Shown: positions 9,091 to 16,492 of the stretch, one piece after another
Layout: the number at the start of each line of letters is the position of its first letter
How positions within the stretch are numbered: position 1 is the first letter of the stretch
Origin: BRHc4a sp049323755
Lineage (GTDB): Bacteria > Bacillota > Desulfotomaculia > Desulfotomaculales > Desulfocucumaceae
DNA length: 64,000 nt
NCBI GenBank assembly: GCA_049323755.1
Contig: JBMOPE010000026.1
Span: 186,001 to 250,000, forward strand
Direction of reading: 5' to 3'
The notes under the pieces: generated by a model
Database searches by the model: none
The model's input: only the letters and a program-made list of their open reading frames with translations
Told to the model about the DNA's origin: nothing
Made by a program: the position numbers and the translations under genes

Positions 9091-9753
9091 TCTGATCAGA
9101 ACCGGGCAATTAAGAAACTCCTTGGTGGATTTGATTGGAAAGCCAGATATAAACAGCTGGCTTTCACTCCTTATTGCGTTAGGCATGTAGTCTATTGGCG
9201 GGAATACATAATTGAATCTCCAAACTGGACTGTAGCCTGGAAGGCCCGGGACTGAATCAAGAATCGCGTATTGCTCCTGGATGGGAACCAGCTGCCCTTC
9301 CATCACCCGCACAAAAATATAAAAATTGGCTGCTCTATAAGGAAATAGCCCAAAGTCAACGTAAAAGATCTGTTGGTTTTTATACCAGGCGGGTACAGTT
9401 TCAAACCCGGGTGCTATCGTACCTTCAGGGACGACAGGGCAATTAGAAACATCCCCTGTTACTTTAATATGGTACCCGATGCGAAAAATCTCTTCCTCTG
9501 AGCGCACGGAATTCGGTGTATAACTGCAAGGTACAACGACATAGTTGACCAGCCACAGCGGACTGTAAAAAATGTCACCCGGAATTGTATCTGCGATATT
9601 GTACTGTCCTTCTACCGGGATGGGTGCCCCTTCAGGTGTGAAGCCAAAGACAAATTGATATACGTGCGCGTTTCTCATAGGTGTTGGACCTGCATCTACA
9701 AAAAATACTTCTCTCTCATTAAACCAGGCATTGCGGACAGGTAGTCGAATCAT
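9088..9753 (-). CDS. Unknown protein made of two tandem homologous domains
   Basis: I do not recognise this 221-residue family. It is an internal duplication: residues about 8-108 (NAWFNEREVFFVDAGP, then QYNIADTIPG, YSPLW, VNYV, MP/TPN-VRSE, NCPVV) align with about 120-220 (PAWYKNQQIFYVDFG, QYAILDSVPG, YSPVW, FNYV, MPNAIRSE, NCPVL). Each repeat is aromatic- and beta-rich with one conserved cysteine (NCPV). There is no signal peptide or membrane segment. AGGAGGG precedes the ATG. It is monocistronic and convergent with spmB. Confidence 0.75.
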   Translation of the reverse strand: MIRLPVRNAWFNEREVFFVDAGPTPMRNAHVYQFVFGFTPEGAPIPVEGQYNIADTIPGDIFYSPLWLVNYVVVPCSYTPNSVRSEEEIFRIGYHIKVTGDVSNCPVVPEGTIAPGFETVPAWYKNQQIFYVDFGLFPYRAANFYIFVRVMEGQLVPIQEQYAILDSVPGLPGYSPVWRFNYVFPPIDYMPNAIRSESQLFISGFPIKSTKEFLNCPVLIR

Positions 9754-9915
9754 TTTGCCCTCCTAGTTTCACTTGAATTTAATTAAAATGTAGAACCAAT
9801 CATTATCTTGCTTTACCATAATATGCAAAAAACGCAAATTGGTGAAAATACTCATTAATACTTGGTTTTAGACCTGGCTTTGGTCCTGGTTTTGGGTCGG
9901 ACAATAAACATAATA

Positions 9916-10446
9916 TTAATGGACCGTATAATTCCTGCTTTGTTTTTCACGGGGTTTTATACGGTAAGGATATTTACCAATCTCAATAGGATCGAAATAG
10001 TAGTATGATAGAATTTTATTTTTATAGTGGGTGTTTAGCATATTAAAAGAAAAAACATGCCTGCACTTATTAAAAAGCATTTTAATGCATTTCTTAACCT
10101 CTTCATTATGGTTTTGACACCAGGGTATAGTAAATACTCCACTGGTAAAAATGAAACCATATTTTTGACTTGTACCTATAAAGTCGTTCGTTGAAATAAA
10201 CTTAAAATCGGGAAACCTTATACGGTTGTCTTTCAAAAATTCCTCCATTATATCTACACCAAAGTAGTCTTTTTCTAGACCTTTTTCTTGCAGCCAGGGA
10301 AGAAAATGAGACAGTCCGCAACCAAAATCAACTTTACTCTCCCGCCTGAGTGATTCCAAATCCACATTTTTAATTAATGCCTGGAATCTTTTTTGCTGTT
10401 CTGGCGTTGAAAACCCCACTGCCTGGGGCGATCTGCCAAAACACAT
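9916..10446 (-). CDS. Class I SAM-dependent methyltransferase-like protein
   Basis: This 176-residue protein contains a SAM-binding motif I (VDFGCGLSHFL near residues 39-49) and a motif II acidic position (DYFGVDIMEEF near 59-69), as in small Rossmann-fold methyltransferases. The C-terminal end is short, basic and polar (KPREKQSRNYTVH), so the protein could be a truncated member. The start ATG follows AAAGGGAGA. Its substrate cannot be told. Neighbours are unrelated accessory genes. Confidence 0.65.
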   Translation of the reverse strand: MCFGRSPQAVGFSTPEQQKRFQALIKNVDLESLRRESKVDFGCGLSHFLPWLQEKGLEKDYFGVDIMEEFLKDNRIRFPDFKFISTNDFIGTSQKYGFIFTSGVFTIPWCQNHNEEVKKCIKMLFNKCRHVFSFNMLNTHYKNKILSYYYFDPIEIGKYPYRIKPREKQSRNYTVH

Positions 10447-10518
10447 AAATCTCCCTTTGTAAAAATATACAAGAAAATCCCCCTTTTAAATTTTTTCATA
10501 TATCGGCAGTTACCTTAT

Positions 10519-10644
10519 CTACAATATCTTTGAAGGTATCAATTTTTCCCCGGCATCCGGATCTGTGCCGACCACTAACAGTATAATAATTAGAAATAAT
10601 ATATATGAATTATTACCATTAGAGATACCCTGTTCCCCTTTCAA
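10519..10644 (-). CDS. Tiny one-helix protein, divergent member of the local LFLIIILLV family
   Basis: From a TTG at 10644 with CGGAG seven bases upstream, a 41-residue product is encoded. Its core SYILFLIIILLVVGT is nearly the same as the core of the three small proteins at 11411-11982 (ILFLILILLVFGTG). The tail (DPDAGEKLIPSKIL) is different. I call it from this similarity; start choice is uncertain because upstream sequence in frame is not hydrophobic. Confidence 0.45.
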   Translation of the reverse strand: MKGEQGISNGNNSYILFLIIILLVVGTDPDAGEKLIPSKIL

Positions 10645-10815
10645 AACCGCTCCGCATGACACAGCAAATGAGGAAAAATCCGGGTTTTTTACATCCACTC
10701 CGAACGGACTGATTCCCGCTGGCAGGCAAGTTATCAAAGCGGAGACATATTTTACTTGTTCCAGGGGATTAATAACAGTAAAGGAATATATAGAAGCGGT
10801 CTGGAGGTTATGATC

Positions 10816-11022
10816 ATGTGGGATGGATGGCCGATAGCCAGAGTAATCTTTTTGTTCACGGGTATTGCTTTTTTAATGATCTCACTGCAGGTAACCATAT
10901 TCCATTCCCGGCAAAATTTCAGACACTGGGCGATGTACGGGCCGGTGGTGGGCGGGCCGGTGCTGGGGGTCCTGGCATTGGCGCTGTCAATCTTTAACCT
11001 GCCCCAGCTGCGCAGCCTGTAA
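10816..11022 (+). pseudogene. Truncated small membrane protein (GMC-dehydrogenase operon type)
   Basis: The product (68 residues) starts MWDGWPIARVIFLFTG and has two hydrophobic segments separated by HSRQNFRHWAMYGP. As I recall, proteins of this type are longer and precede gluconate 2-dehydrogenase subunit 3 and GMC oxidoreductase genes. Here the frame stops exactly where GMC coding sequence begins in another frame. I infer a deletion that fused the two genes and removed the rest of this one. The ATG at 10816 is 8 bases after CTGGAGG. Confidence 0.5.
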
Positions 11023-11386
11023 AGTGGTTGTTATTGAGGCCGGCCCGTTCTGGAACCCTCAGACCGATTTCGCCAGCGACGAGCTGTCCATGCAAAGACT
11101 GGCCTGGAATGACACCAGGCTGGTGGCCGGCAGTGATCCCCTGGCCATGGGGCACAACAACTCCGGGCAGGGAGTGGGTGGAGGAACGGTTCATTTTACC
11201 GGTGTATTTTACCGTTTCCATGAAAGTGACTTCAGGGTAAAAACAATGGACGGAGTAGCGGACGACTGGCCTATTACATACAAGGATTTGGAGCCGTACT
11301 ATGAAAAAATTGAAAAGGAAATAGCCGTTTCCGGCCCCAAGCATTTTCCCTGGGGATCATTTCACGGGCCGTATCCCTATCTGTAA
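11012..11386 (+). pseudogene. GMC-family oxidoreductase fragment lacking both ends
   Basis: The frame from 11012 reads AACKVVVIEAGPFWNP and continues through GHNNSGQGVGGGTVHFTG and DWPITYKDLEPYYEKIE, which are internal GMC oxidoreductase (gluconate/choline dehydrogenase) sequences. The N-terminal FAD-binding GxGxxG motif is absent and the frame stops after about 125 codons (GPYPYL), so some 400 C-terminal residues with the active-site histidine are missing. No own ribosome binding site is visible. It is a remnant left by two deletions. Confidence 0.75.
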
Positions 11387-11410
11387 AAATTCAGGAAAAG
11401 GAGGGTAAAT

Positions 11411-11575
11411 ATGGGTTACGGATTTGGTGGAGGCTCTAGTGGAAGCTATGGCCCAGGCTGTGGCGGTGGATATGTCGCACCGTATTTCGACGGCAGCTTT
11501 ATTCTTTTTCTAGTTTTAATCCTGCTTGTTTTCGGCACCGGCTTCGGTTACGGGGGTTATTACGGAGAAAAATAA
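11411..11575 (+). CDS. Small Gly/Tyr-rich one-helix protein (YjcZ-like), copy 1
   Basis: A 54-residue product behind AAAAGGAGGG. A Gly/Ser-rich N-terminus (MGYGFGGGSSGSYG) leads to PYFDGSFILFLVLILLVFGTGFG and a Gly/Tyr tail ending YGEK. The layout is like YjcZ-type small sporulation proteins of Firmicutes: glycine-rich end, one transmembrane helix, and aromatic tail. It is the first of three tandem paralogues. Confidence 0.7.
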   Translation: MGYGFGGGSSGSYGPGCGGGYVAPYFDGSFILFLVLILLVFGTGFGYGGYYGEK

Positions 11576-11672
11576 TATCAAACCTTTAAATAAAATCCTT
11601 TTCTAAAAAGCTTTGAAGTTAAGACGTCATTGGAAAAAATATTTAATAAAATACAACTTATTGTCAAATGTA

Positions 11673-11699
11673 ACCATTTTAACTCTGCCCACATAAAAT
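11673..11699 (+). promoter_or_regulatory. Candidate sigma-K-like promoter before small-protein copy 2
   Basis: AC at 11673-11674, 17 bases, then CATAAAAT at 11692-11699 fits the sigma-K pattern AC-N16/17-CATANNNT. It lies 40 bases upstream of a sporulation-type small protein gene. This is a pattern match only. Confidence 0.3.
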
Positions 11700-11738
11700 G
11701 ATTAAATGGCAGAGAGAAAAGAAAGGAGGATTATTAAC

Positions 11739-11849
11739 ATGCCTGGCTATGGTGCGCCTTATTTTGACGGGAGTTTTATAATTTTCTTAATCCTTATTCT
11801 CTTGGTCTTTGGCACTGGATTTGGTGGCGGTTTCTACGGCCAAAAATAA
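11739..11849 (+). CDS. Small Gly-rich one-helix protein (YjcZ-like), copy 2
   Basis: A 36-residue product behind AAAGGAGG: MPGYGAPYFDGSF, the helix IIFLILILLVFGTGFGG, then GFYGQK. It lacks the Gly/Ser-rich N-terminal extension of copy 1 but shares PYFDGSF with it. Copy 3 follows after 13 bases with GGAG in between, so copies 2 and 3 are cotranscribed. Confidence 0.72.
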   Translation: MPGYGAPYFDGSFIIFLILILLVFGTGFGGGFYGQK

Positions 11850-11862
11850 AGGAGTGAATTTA

Positions 11863-11982
11863 ATGAGTTACGGTTTTGGCGGCCTTGGTGGCGGCAGTTC
11901 GATACTATTCTTGATCCTGATCCTGCTGGTTTTCGGTACCGGTTTTGGTGGCATCGGCGGATATTACGGAGAGCAGAAGTAA
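11863..11982 (+). CDS. Small Gly-rich one-helix protein (YjcZ-like), copy 3
   Basis: A 39-residue product: MSYGFGGLGGGSS, the helix ILFLILILLVFGTGFGG, and the tail IGGYYGEQK. AAAGGAG lies upstream of the ATG. It is closely related to copies 1 and 2 and is followed by a strong hairpin, so it ends the cluster. Confidence 0.72.
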   Translation: MSYGFGGLGGGSSILFLILILLVFGTGFGGIGGYYGEQK

Positions 11983-11999
11983 TTACCCGGCTGAAAAGT

Positions 12000-12049
12000 A
12001 AACAAATATCATAAACCCAGAGTTTGTTCTGGGTTTATGATATTTGTTT
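12000..12049. terminator. 22-bp perfect hairpin closing the small-protein cluster
   Basis: Arms 12000-12021 and 12028-12049 are perfectly complementary over 22 bases around the loop GTTTGT. The stem contains A-rich and T-rich ends, so it can work as a bidirectional terminator. Confidence 0.75.
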
Positions 12050-12331
12050 CCAATAAAACGTTTTAACTGCTTGGATAACTGATTAATTCTACAAAAGGAA
12101 AATCCATCCTTATGCTCTCCCGCCGGATCAGTGGGCAGAATTCAATTCCCTGCTACGCATTGCCAGAACCCGGGTATCCAATGTAAGATACAGCGTCGGC
12201 CACTTTAGAACAATAGGGTATCCCTCCAGTAACGCAGTATTTGAATTTCGAATAATAGTAGTGTGTGGATCAAGAAAGAAATCTTAAGCCATGTAAACTT
12301 CCTGTTTATTATACGGGGTTTTTACATGAAT
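12050..12331. other. Gene-less stretch, possibly a decayed minus-strand gene
   Basis: No supported gene. On the minus strand, bases about 12137-12260 encode a protein-like stretch (ALLEGYPIVLKWPTLYL, then TLDTRVLAMRSRELNSAH and a stop) without a start or ribosome binding site. It may be the end of a lost gene; I cannot name it. Confidence 0.25.
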
Positions 12332-12366
12332 GATACCCGAGTGCTGCTCGGGTATCGGCAGTTTTT
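12332..12366 (+). terminator. Rho-independent terminator at the 5' edge of the PHP gene
   Basis: A perfect 10-bp stem (GATACCCGAG / CTCGGGTATC) with loop TGCTG is followed by GGCAGTTTTT. It lies inside the longest possible reading frame of the PHP-domain gene, which argues that translation begins downstream of it. Confidence 0.65.
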
Positions 12367-12367
12367 A

Positions 12368-14002
12368 ATGAAATCAGCTCCCCGAAAGGAGTTGTTGAAA
12401 ATTTTTAATGGAAAATATACATTTGCCAGTTTAACCGTATTAACATTTTGGTTTCTTAATGGCTTTCAATTGGCACAATCAAAGGTCCAAGAAGAAAGCA
12501 ACTGTATTATAGAAGTTGATACACCTTCGGTGATTAGAAGAATGAATGTTTTTCCAATAACGGTAACAGTCATAAATACTGGGCGAAATAAAAGTGTAAG
12601 GCTGAATAACATAAAGGTAAAATCATCAGGGGTTGTGCATAATAAGATCAATATTTCCCGAGAAATTGCACCTGTTGGTAATAGTTACAATAAATGGCTT
12701 TCCCAATATAAAAGATATAAAAGTGGACTGCATTATGAACCCCTAACTGCCAAATCCTTGCGTATCAAAGCATTAAAAGGTATGGTCAATGTTAAAATTC
12801 AGATTGATCCGTTGAAATTTATAAGCAGAAACGAAGATGTATTGAGCCTGCAAATCGACATAGAAATTGAGCATATTGACAAAGTAAAAACCTATAGCCT
12901 GGAAAAGTCGATTAGTGTGATATTTTTTAAGGAAAAACCTTCTGTTCCCCCGGGGTTTTACGGCGGTCACTGGTATTATGGAGATACTCATTGCCATTCG
13001 ACGTATACATGGGACTATTACTTCGGTAACGGTATTTATACTATTCCGGAACTAAAATCTCTTGCCATGGCCGCCGGCCTGGATTGGCTGGCTGTAACCG
13101 ATCATAGCTATAATCTTGATGAATCCAAATATGATGTCACTAAGAATGAAACAACAGCATTATCGGACGAAGATCTTTCTCTTTTCTATGGAGAAGAGCT
13201 GTCCGCCAGGGAGCGCGGCAGCGGCAATTATCAGAATAATACCTGCCACTTTAGCGGAGTGCTGAATGAGACTTTTGTCTCTTCCGTCACTGATATTTTC
13301 AGGATAGCCTCCGCCCCGGATTCACAGCGGGCGATTGATTTGCTGAAAAACGCCGGCGGCCTGGCAATTATCAATCATCCGGGGTGGGGGACAAAGCCCT
13401 TTGAAGCCTGGAATTTTGCTCAAAAGACCTACCGTTTTACCCATGGAGAAACTGGAATTGAAATACTTAACGGGAGCTGGAAGAAAAAAAACCTGGGAGC
13501 TGTCACCAGGTGGGTGGACCAAAGGCTTTTGAAGGGTGAAAAAAGTTTTCCCTTTGCCGGCAGTGATACCGAAAGCGACAACCATTTGGGTGAATGCTAC
13601 ACTGTCGTATATTCACCTTCCAACAGCCGTCATGACATAAAAAAGTCATTATCCAGGGGGATGCACTATGTAACTACGGGGCCGGCCCTTTCTATTTGGG
13701 CAAAGCCGAAGGGTTCAAGAGCCTGGAATATAATGGGTAGTATTATACTCCTTGGGTCGGCGCAGGTAATAAATATATATGTGTCATATAACTGGAGCGC
13801 TTCATCAATGACTATTGAGCTGACCAAAGGCGCAGCCGGACAAACCAGGGAAACTATCCTGGACAAAAGAACTGTAAATAAAGGGAGTGGCCATTATGTA
13901 GTCAAAGCTTCTTTACAGCCAGGCAATTATGTAAGGGCTTCAGCCATATCCGAAACTAACGCCAGCCACAGGGTATATACAACCCCCATTTGGTTTAAAT
14001 AA
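12368..14002 (+). CDS. Secreted or membrane-anchored PHP-domain metallohydrolase (CehA/McbA-like)
   Basis: The C-terminal half carries PHP motifs: GDTHCHSTYTWD near residue 204, VTDHSYN near 243, INHPGWG near 334 and AGSDTES near 397. These residues bind the metal cluster in CehA/McbA-family phosphoesterase-like hydrolases. A hydrophobic segment (TFASLTVLTFWFLNGF, about residues 18-33) suggests export, and a beta-rich region of about 160 residues precedes the catalytic domain. The start is uncertain: ATG 12368 has no good ribosome binding site, while TTGs at 12392/12395 lie just behind GAAAGGAG. It is monocistronic and substrate is unknown. Confidence 0.72.
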   Translation: MKSAPRKELLKIFNGKYTFASLTVLTFWFLNGFQLAQSKVQEESNCIIEVDTPSVIRRMNVFPITVTVINTGRNKSVRLNNIKVKSSGVVHNKINISREIAPVGNSYNKWLSQYKRYKSGLHYEPLTAKSLRIKALKGMVNVKIQIDPLKFISRNEDVLSLQIDIEIEHIDKVKTYSLEKSISVIFFKEKPSVPPGFYGGHWYYGDTHCHSTYTWDYYFGNGIYTIPELKSLAMAAGLDWLAVTDHSYNLDESKYDVTKNETTALSDEDLSLFYGEELSARERGSGNYQNNTCHFSGVLNETFVSSVTDIFRIASAPDSQRAIDLLKNAGGLAIINHPGWGTKPFEAWNFAQKTYRFTHGETGIEILNGSWKKKNLGAVTRWVDQRLLKGEKSFPFAGSDTESDNHLGECYTVVYSPSNSRHDIKKSLSRGMHYVTTGPALSIWAKPKGSRAWNIMGSIILLGSAQVINIYVSYNWSASSMTIELTKGAAGQTRETILDKRTVNKGSGHYVVKASLQPGNYVRASAISETNASHRVYTTPIWFK

Positions 14003-14311
14003 CCAATAATTCCTTATTTATTACATGCTGTACTCACACTCTCACCAAGCATAGACCTGCGCTCCGCTATGACAGGTCTGGTGGGCGCCCTCGAATTAGA
14101 TGGAAACGTTACTGCTTGTCCTGTGGGCGAGGCGAGATGTGTTCCATCAGCAAAGTTAAGCGAATTTAGGGGCCGGAGGCCACCATTACCCCTTCCAATG
14201 CCGCTGGAACAGCGGCAACGCCCGCAGGGAGTTTATTTATTTTGTTTTAAATAGCTGTTGTGTTAAAATAATAATTCATAATAGAAAAAACCAACCGGAA
14301 GCAGGTGTCTT
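14003..14311. other. Gene-less stretch before rluB
   Basis: No supported gene. A stretch of open frame on the plus strand (14069-14254) has no ribosome binding site and runs through the REP-like element at 14200-14234, so I do not call it. The middle, near 14120-14190, is GC-rich and may be structured RNA or decayed DNA. Confidence 0.4.
14200..14234 (+). repeat. Bipartite double-hairpin REP-like element, copy 1
   Basis: GCCGCT-GGAAC-AGCGGC is followed directly by AACGCCCGCAGGGAGTT. The same two palindromes in the same order occur at 19031-19063 and, inverted, at 49138-49174. The second palindrome is slightly decayed here (GGGAGTT instead of GGGCGTT). Confidence 0.65.
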
Positions 14312-15079
14312 ATGGAAAGGCTTCATAAATTTATGGCCAGGAACGGAATAGCTGCCAGGAGGGCCTGTGAGGAAATAATAGCCGCCGGCAGAGTAAAAGT
14401 TAACGGTGAAACAGTAACAAAACCGGGTACAACCATTGACCCGCAAAAGGATACTGTACAGGTTGACGGCAGGCGCCTGAAGGCACCGGAAGAATATATC
14501 TACATGATGCTGTACAAGCCCAGGGGATATATTTCCGCAGTAAGTGATCCCAGGGGAAGAAAAACAGTTATTGATTTGCTTGAGGGCACCACTGAAAGAT
14601 TATATCCTGTAGGAAGGCTTGACTATAACAGCGAAGGCCTTCTTTTACTTACAAATGACGGTGATTTTGCGCAAAAAGTTTCCCACCCCGGACACAAAAT
14701 ACCAAAAACATACAGGGTAAGAGTAAAGGGAATACCCACAGTACGGAACCTTGACATACTATCCTCCGGAGTAATGCTTGATGACGGGATGACGGCACCT
14801 GCACAGGTATATATTATAGATGAGAAAGAAGGAAACGCCCTTTTGGAAATAACCATTTCCGAGGGAAGAAACAGACAGGTTAGAAGAATGCTTGAAAAAA
14901 TAGGACATGAAGTCCTGCGCCTGAAAAGGACAAAAATAGGCGCCCTGTCACTGGCAAATCTCAGGGCCGGTGAAACCCGGCACCTGAAGGAAAGTGAAAT
15001 CAAATCACTGTTAAAATTAGCATCTACTGAAAAGAAAACCGCAATAAAGAGAATAAGAAATTATTCCACAGGGGGATAA
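14312..15079 (+). CDS. rluB: Ribosomal large subunit pseudouridine synthase B family
   Basis: This 255-residue protein has an N-terminal S4 RNA-binding domain (residues 1-60: RLHKFMARNGIAARRACEE) and the RsuA/RluB catalytic motif GRLDYNSEGLLLLTNDG, with catalytic Asp104. Family members isomerise a uridine in helix 89 of 23S rRNA (position 2605 in E. coli numbering). The sequence EGRNRQVRRM near residue 190 is also diagnostic. RluB versus RluE/RsuA is judged from the Firmicutes context, where rluB is the usual member. Confidence 0.9.
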   Translation: MERLHKFMARNGIAARRACEEIIAAGRVKVNGETVTKPGTTIDPQKDTVQVDGRRLKAPEEYIYMMLYKPRGYISAVSDPRGRKTVIDLLEGTTERLYPVGRLDYNSEGLLLLTNDGDFAQKVSHPGHKIPKTYRVRVKGIPTVRNLDILSSGVMLDDGMTAPAQVYIIDEKEGNALLEITISEGRNRQVRRMLEKIGHEVLRLKRTKIGALSLANLRAGETRHLKESEIKSLLKLASTEKKTAIKRIRNYSTGG

Positions 15080-15114
15080 TTAACTTTAAACTTAAAAAAA
15101 ACAGGAGATTTATA

Positions 15115-15354
15115 ATGCCTAAATGCCTTAACTGCGGAAACAGCCGGGTATTTGCCAGCAGTATCACTTCCAGGGAAAGTGAAACAGCTAATCCACCGAC
15201 TTTTGGACTTATAGCAAATTTTGATGAGAAAGGATTTATTACCACCATGGAATGCCAGGGATCAAGTCTTGACGAGGCCCAGGAAACCTATGAAAACCCT
15301 CCTGAGTACATTGACACCTGTCCTGAATGCGGCTCTGATAATTTACAGTGGTAA
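15115..15354 (+). CDS. Small zinc-ribbon-like protein
   Basis: This 79-residue protein has CLNC at residues 4-7 and CPEC at 69-72, two knuckles that together could bind one zinc ion. The middle (residues 20-60) is polar with no other motif. AGGAG precedes the ATG and the last bases overlap the next gene by 7. Probably cotranscribed with rluB. The family and function are not recognised. Confidence 0.7.
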   Translation: MPKCLNCGNSRVFASSITSRESETANPPTFGLIANFDEKGFITTMECQGSSLDEAQETYENPPEYIDTCPECGSDNLQW

Positions 15355-15878
15355 ATTTAAGCAGGATTTTTTATTTTAAAAGAGAAGATACAAATTATGC
15401 TGCCGGACAAGGACAGGAGGTGGGTGGAGAGTTGATCGGATCTCCCGACAAGGTTATAAGGGCCAAAATAAGAATAGATTTTAAGGGTAACGCAAAGCCC
15501 GGTAAATTTTTCTTCGGAGGAAAATCGGTTGAGAAAATGGCCGAGGAAGCAAGGGAACAAAATGTGGCCGTATTCAGAAACATACCGATTCAGGGAATAA
15601 ATATACTTGATATTGATATAGGTACAGAAGTATATACATATTTCGATGATATTAACAATACTGAAACCGCATTTGCTCCGGTTATTCTTGATGTTGCCGC
15701 AGACTCCGTGGAGGACCTGCTCAAGTTGATCGCCAGGGAGGACTTCAGAAAGATAGAAGTTATATCACCACAGGAAATAGCTCTGGACAGGATCGAGATA
15801 GAAAGGGTTCTTTTCAGAATAGCTGAAGAGATAAAAGCCTATAGAAACAACCTTGAAAGAAAATATAACCTGAGGTGA
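15348..15878 (+). CDS. Conserved-looking protein of unknown function
   Basis: A 176-residue soluble protein. It begins with a GTG-type start inside the end of the zinc-ribbon gene. Internal hydrophobic/acidic alternation (IQGINILDIDIGTEVYTYFDD, broken around residue 85-105) suggests an alpha/beta fold, and the C-terminal 40 residues are a charged helix (IEIERVLFRIAEEIKAYRNN). No catalytic motif is visible. Coupling to the zinc-ribbon gene suggests a shared process. Function unknown. Confidence 0.65.
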   Translation: MVNLSRIFYFKREDTNYAAGQGQEVGGELIGSPDKVIRAKIRIDFKGNAKPGKFFFGGKSVEKMAEEAREQNVAVFRNIPIQGINILDIDIGTEVYTYFDDINNTETAFAPVILDVAADSVEDLLKLIAREDFRKIEVISPQEIALDRIEIERVLFRIAEEIKAYRNNLERKYNLR

Positions 15879-15880
15879 CA

Positions 15881-15947
15881 AAATACCCCCGGATAAAAAT
15901 TCCTGCTGTGGCATATTTTTAAGACAGGAATGGTTTAGGGGGTATTT
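15881..15947 (+). promoter_or_regulatory. Nested hairpin hiding the ribosome binding site of the next gene
   Basis: The outer arms AAATACCCCC (15881-15890) and GGGGGTATTT (15938-15947) pair perfectly. Inside, ATTCCTG (15899-15905) pairs with CAGGAAT (15925-15931). The right outer arm contains the only ribosome binding site (GGGGG) of the gene starting at 15950. A structural role is inference. Confidence 0.5.
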
Positions 15948-15949
15948 CT

Positions 15950-16384
15950 ATGTCCGGAATCAAAACCGCTGAATCAATAATAAGCCGGCTGCTATTAACC
16001 TTTGCATTAATTTTTTTATCACTTCATGTCCTAAGCGCCGACAGACTTTCAGAAAACCAGTATGACGCCGTAAACACCACCGGCACAGCGGCTGATATAA
16101 GTGCCGATACCAGAGTAATTACCCTATTCTTAAGAGACTACTCCCTTTTACCACATATGAGGGTTTTAGTGAACGGCGATGTGAGGGGGGAATTTAAAAA
16201 CAGGTATGTCACCGTTACTGTGAATAGCGGTGATGTGGTCTCCATTGATGGAACCTATTACAACATGCCGGTGCGCGTGGAATTATTAAATGCATCAAAA
16301 GCTGTAACCAGTCCCCGTCCAGGTGATATATTCAATGTAAAAGGTAATATCACAACCCTTGGAAAGGTTGTTACAAGGCTTTAA
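15950..16384 (+). CDS. Exported protein of unknown function
   Basis: This 144-residue protein has a signal peptide-like N-terminus (SIISRLLLTFALIFLSLHV, about residues 10-28) followed by a small beta-rich domain (VITLFLRDYSLLPHMRVLVNGD, broken across residues 60-82; VTVTVNSGDVVSIDGTYYNM). It is probably secreted or membrane-tethered. The ribosome binding site GGGGG is part of a hairpin. It sits between rluB and hutP; no family is recognised. Confidence 0.6.
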   Translation: MSGIKTAESIISRLLLTFALIFLSLHVLSADRLSENQYDAVNTTGTAADISADTRVITLFLRDYSLLPHMRVLVNGDVRGEFKNRYVTVTVNSGDVVSIDGTYYNMPVRVELLNASKAVTSPRPGDIFNVKGNITTLGKVVTRL

Positions 16385-16454
16385 GTCCTGAGTGCGGGTA
16401 TTGTATTTTAATAATGTCTCTAATATAATTAGTTTACTGTGATTGAAAAATTTA

Positions 16455-16477
16455 GTGCACTCCCTTGCGGAGTGCAC
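16455..16477 (+). promoter_or_regulatory. Hairpin in the hutP leader
   Basis: A perfect 9-bp stem (GTGCACTCC / GGAGTGCAC) with a 5-base loop lies 8 bases before the hutP ribosome binding site and is followed by GGTTTTATAT. It may be a weak terminator, which would be notable because HutP is itself an RNA-binding antiterminator. Confidence 0.45.
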
Positions 16478-16492
16478 GGTTTTATATAGGAG

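Noticed and set aside
10565..10813. An 82-codon plus-strand frame opposite the small minus-strand gene
   Set aside because: No ribosome binding site, no hydrophobic or family signal; the minus-strand reading matches a local paralogue family.
14069..14254. A 61-codon plus-strand frame before rluB
   Set aside because: No ribosome binding site, no family-like sequence, and it runs through a REP-like repeat.
15115..15354. Anti-TRAP (RtpA) from its two CxxC pairs
   Set aside because: RtpA is about 53 residues with a DnaJ-like CxxCxG arrangement; this protein has widely separated knuckles and no similarity.
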